A stretch of DNA of 64,000 nt. It comes from Sphingomonas abaci (GTDB lineage Bacteria; Pseudomonadota; Alphaproteobacteria; Sphingomonadales; Sphingomonadaceae). The translations under genes were made by a program, and so were the position numbers. Shown one piece after another: positions 62,895-64,000 of this stretch (position 1 is the first letter of the stretch; the number at the start of each line of letters is the position of its first letter). The notes under the pieces are model-generated. The model was not told the origin of the DNA. It worked only from the letters and a program-made list of their open reading frames with translations, and did not search any database. The DNA lies in contig NZ_JACHNY010000011.1 of assembly GCF_014199625.1 (NCBI RefSeq), positions 1-64,000 of the forward strand, in the 5' to 3' direction.

Positions 62895-64000
62895 ATGGGA
62901 GAGCTTGTCAGCCATGAACCTGCCACGGGCGCCGAACTGGCCCGCCTGCCGATCGGCGATGCCGATGCGGAGGTCGGTGCCGCGCGGGCGTCCTGGGCCG
63001 GCTGGGCCGCCCAGGCGCTGGCCTACCGGGTCGAAACGCTGCGCCGATTCGCCAATGTCGTCCGCCAGCGGCACGAGCCGTTCGCCGACCTGATCGCGCG
63101 CGAAACCGGTAAGCCCCTGTGGGAGGCGCGGACCGAGGTCGACTCGGTGATCGCCAAGGTCGACATCTCGGTCGCCGCCTATGCGGAGCGCACCTCGCAG
63201 CGCCGCATGGAGGGGCAGATGGGCAGCCGAATGGCCATCCGGCACAAGCCGCATGGCGTGCTGGCGGTGCTCGGCCCCTATAACTTCCCCGCGCACCTGC
63301 CCAATGGCCATATCGTCCCCGCCTTGCTTGCCGGCAACGCGGTGGTGTTCAAGCCATCGGAGAAGACGCCGGCGACCGGCCGCTTCCTGGTCGAATGCCT
63401 CCATGCCGCCGGCGTGCCGGAGGGATGCGTGCGACTGCTGGTCGGCGGGCCGGGCGAGGGTCGGGCGCTGTCCGCGCATCCCGGCATCGACGGGCTGCTC
63501 TTCACCGGATCGGCGCGCACCGGCCTGGCGCTCAACCGCCAGTTCGCCGAGCATCCCGAGAAGATCCTGGCGCTGGAGATGGGAGGCAACAACCCGATCG
63601 TCGTGTGGGACACGCCCGACCTGCACAGCGCCGCCGTGCTGGTGATCCAATCCGCCTTCACCAGCGCCGGCCAGCGCTGCACCGCCGCGCGTCGGCTGAT
63701 CGTCGAGGACCGGCTGGCCGACGCGTTCCTCGCCACGCTCGACGCGATGGTCGGCCGGCTGATCGTCGGCGCGCCGCATGACGACCCCGCCCCGTTCATG
63801 GGTCCGGTGATCGACAATGACGCGGCCGACCATCTGTCGGAAAGCTTTTTGGGGCTGGTGATGCGCGGCGGCCGCGCGATCCGCCACCTGGCGCGGCCCG
63901 ACCCCGACCGCCCCTTCCTGGTCCCCGGCCTGATCGACGTCACCGCCATGGCCGACCGGCCAGATGGCGAGTTGTTCGGCCCGATCCTGCAAGTCGTGCG
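62895..64000 (+). CDS. astD: Succinylglutamate-semialdehyde dehydrogenase (cut by window end)
   Basis: The first 368 codons are visible, with no stop before the window ends. An NAD-dependent aldehyde dehydrogenase of the arginine succinyltransferase (AST) pathway, oxidising N-succinylglutamate semialdehyde. NFPAHLPNGHIVPALLAGN is the AstD form of the substrate-site motif; catalytic Glu is in LEMGGNNP and nucleophile Cys in AGQRCTAARR. ATG 62895 follows GAG; other ast genes would lie outside the window. Confidence 0.9.
   Translation, partial: MGELVSHEPATGAELARLPIGDADAEVGAARASWAGWAAQALAYRVETLRRFANVVRQRHEPFADLIARETGKPLWEARTEVDSVIAKVDISVAAYAERTSQRRMEGQMGSRMAIRHKPHGVLAVLGPYNFPAHLPNGHIVPALLAGNAVVFKPSEKTPATGRFLVECLHAAGVPEGCVRLLVGGPGEGRALSAHPGIDGLLFTGSARTGLALNRQFAEHPEKILALEMGGNNPIVVWDTPDLHSAAVLVIQSAFTSAGQRCTAARRLIVEDRLADAFLATLDAMVGRLIVGAPHDDPAPFMGPVIDNDAADHLSESFLGLVMRGGRAIRHLARPDPDRPFLVPGLIDVTAMADRPDGELFGPILQVV

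Overview
The window is GC-rich chromosomal DNA from an alphaproteobacterium, most likely Sphingomonas or a close sphingomonad. The reasons are two PEP-CTERM proteins ending in the PEPxTWAMM sorting signal, a FYDLN-acid protein, the lon-hupB-tRNA-Val order, cysteine-free L31, IHF-beta and HU in the same window, and CP4-like (class II) EPSP synthase. Most of it is conserved core genome. No prophage, CRISPR array, integron or rRNA operon is visible. The only mobile-element trace is the tail of an IS630-type transposase at the left edge.

Layout. 1-12.1 kb, minus strand: rpmE; an envelope and translation block (pyrH-frr-uppS-cdsA-dxr-rseP-bamA-ompH-fabZ) tied together by 1-4 nt stop/start overlaps; and rpsB-tsf with a growth-rate-type promoter. 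12.3-15.5 kb: a small membrane protein, psd-pssA (phosphatidylethanolamine synthesis) and NADP-isocitrate dehydrogenase. 15.6-22.7 kb: two PEP-CTERM proteins, a duplicated tRNA-Ala(GGC), FYDLN protein, aroA-cmk, rpsA and ihfB. 22.8-28.8 kb: tRNA-Leu followed by a lipoprotein, DUF4112, and an assimilatory sulfur operon (SUMT-DUF2849-sulfite/nitrite reductase-DUF934-APS reductase). 28.8-37.5 kb: Tat-targeted SDR, zinc-less alcohol dehydrogenase, DUF808, tRNA-Val, hupB, lon and an M1 aminopeptidase. 37.5-43.7 kb: a candidate sRNA, a Ca2+/H+ antiporter, and a c-di-GMP/phosphorelay operon (EAL protein, TPR-hybrid kinase, receiver), followed by a 17-codon ORF with its own promoter and terminator. 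43.8-51.6 kb: tamA-tamB, a small secreted protein and a prepilin peptidase. 51.8-64 kb: thiolase, small membrane and lipoproteins, SH3 protein, hydroxyacid dehydrogenase, a nitronate-monooxygenase/amidotransferase pair, glycosyltransferase, GH130 protein, alpha/beta hydrolase, SelO and astD (cut by the window end).

The less ordinary signals are mostly small or regulatory. They are: the 17-codon transcription unit at 43461-43682; a structured, CU-rich candidate sRNA after the cax gene; a 78-aa membrane protein preceded by LexA-like and EcfG-like sequences; a perfect 9-bp-arm operator in front of an 81-aa secreted protein; promoters of three tRNA genes sharing an invariant discriminator; a dispersed paired-palindrome repeat; and a lipoprotein gene that begins 14 nt after a tRNA with no standard start upstream. 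Promoter and operator calls come from reading motifs by eye and are hypotheses. Core gene identities are secure.
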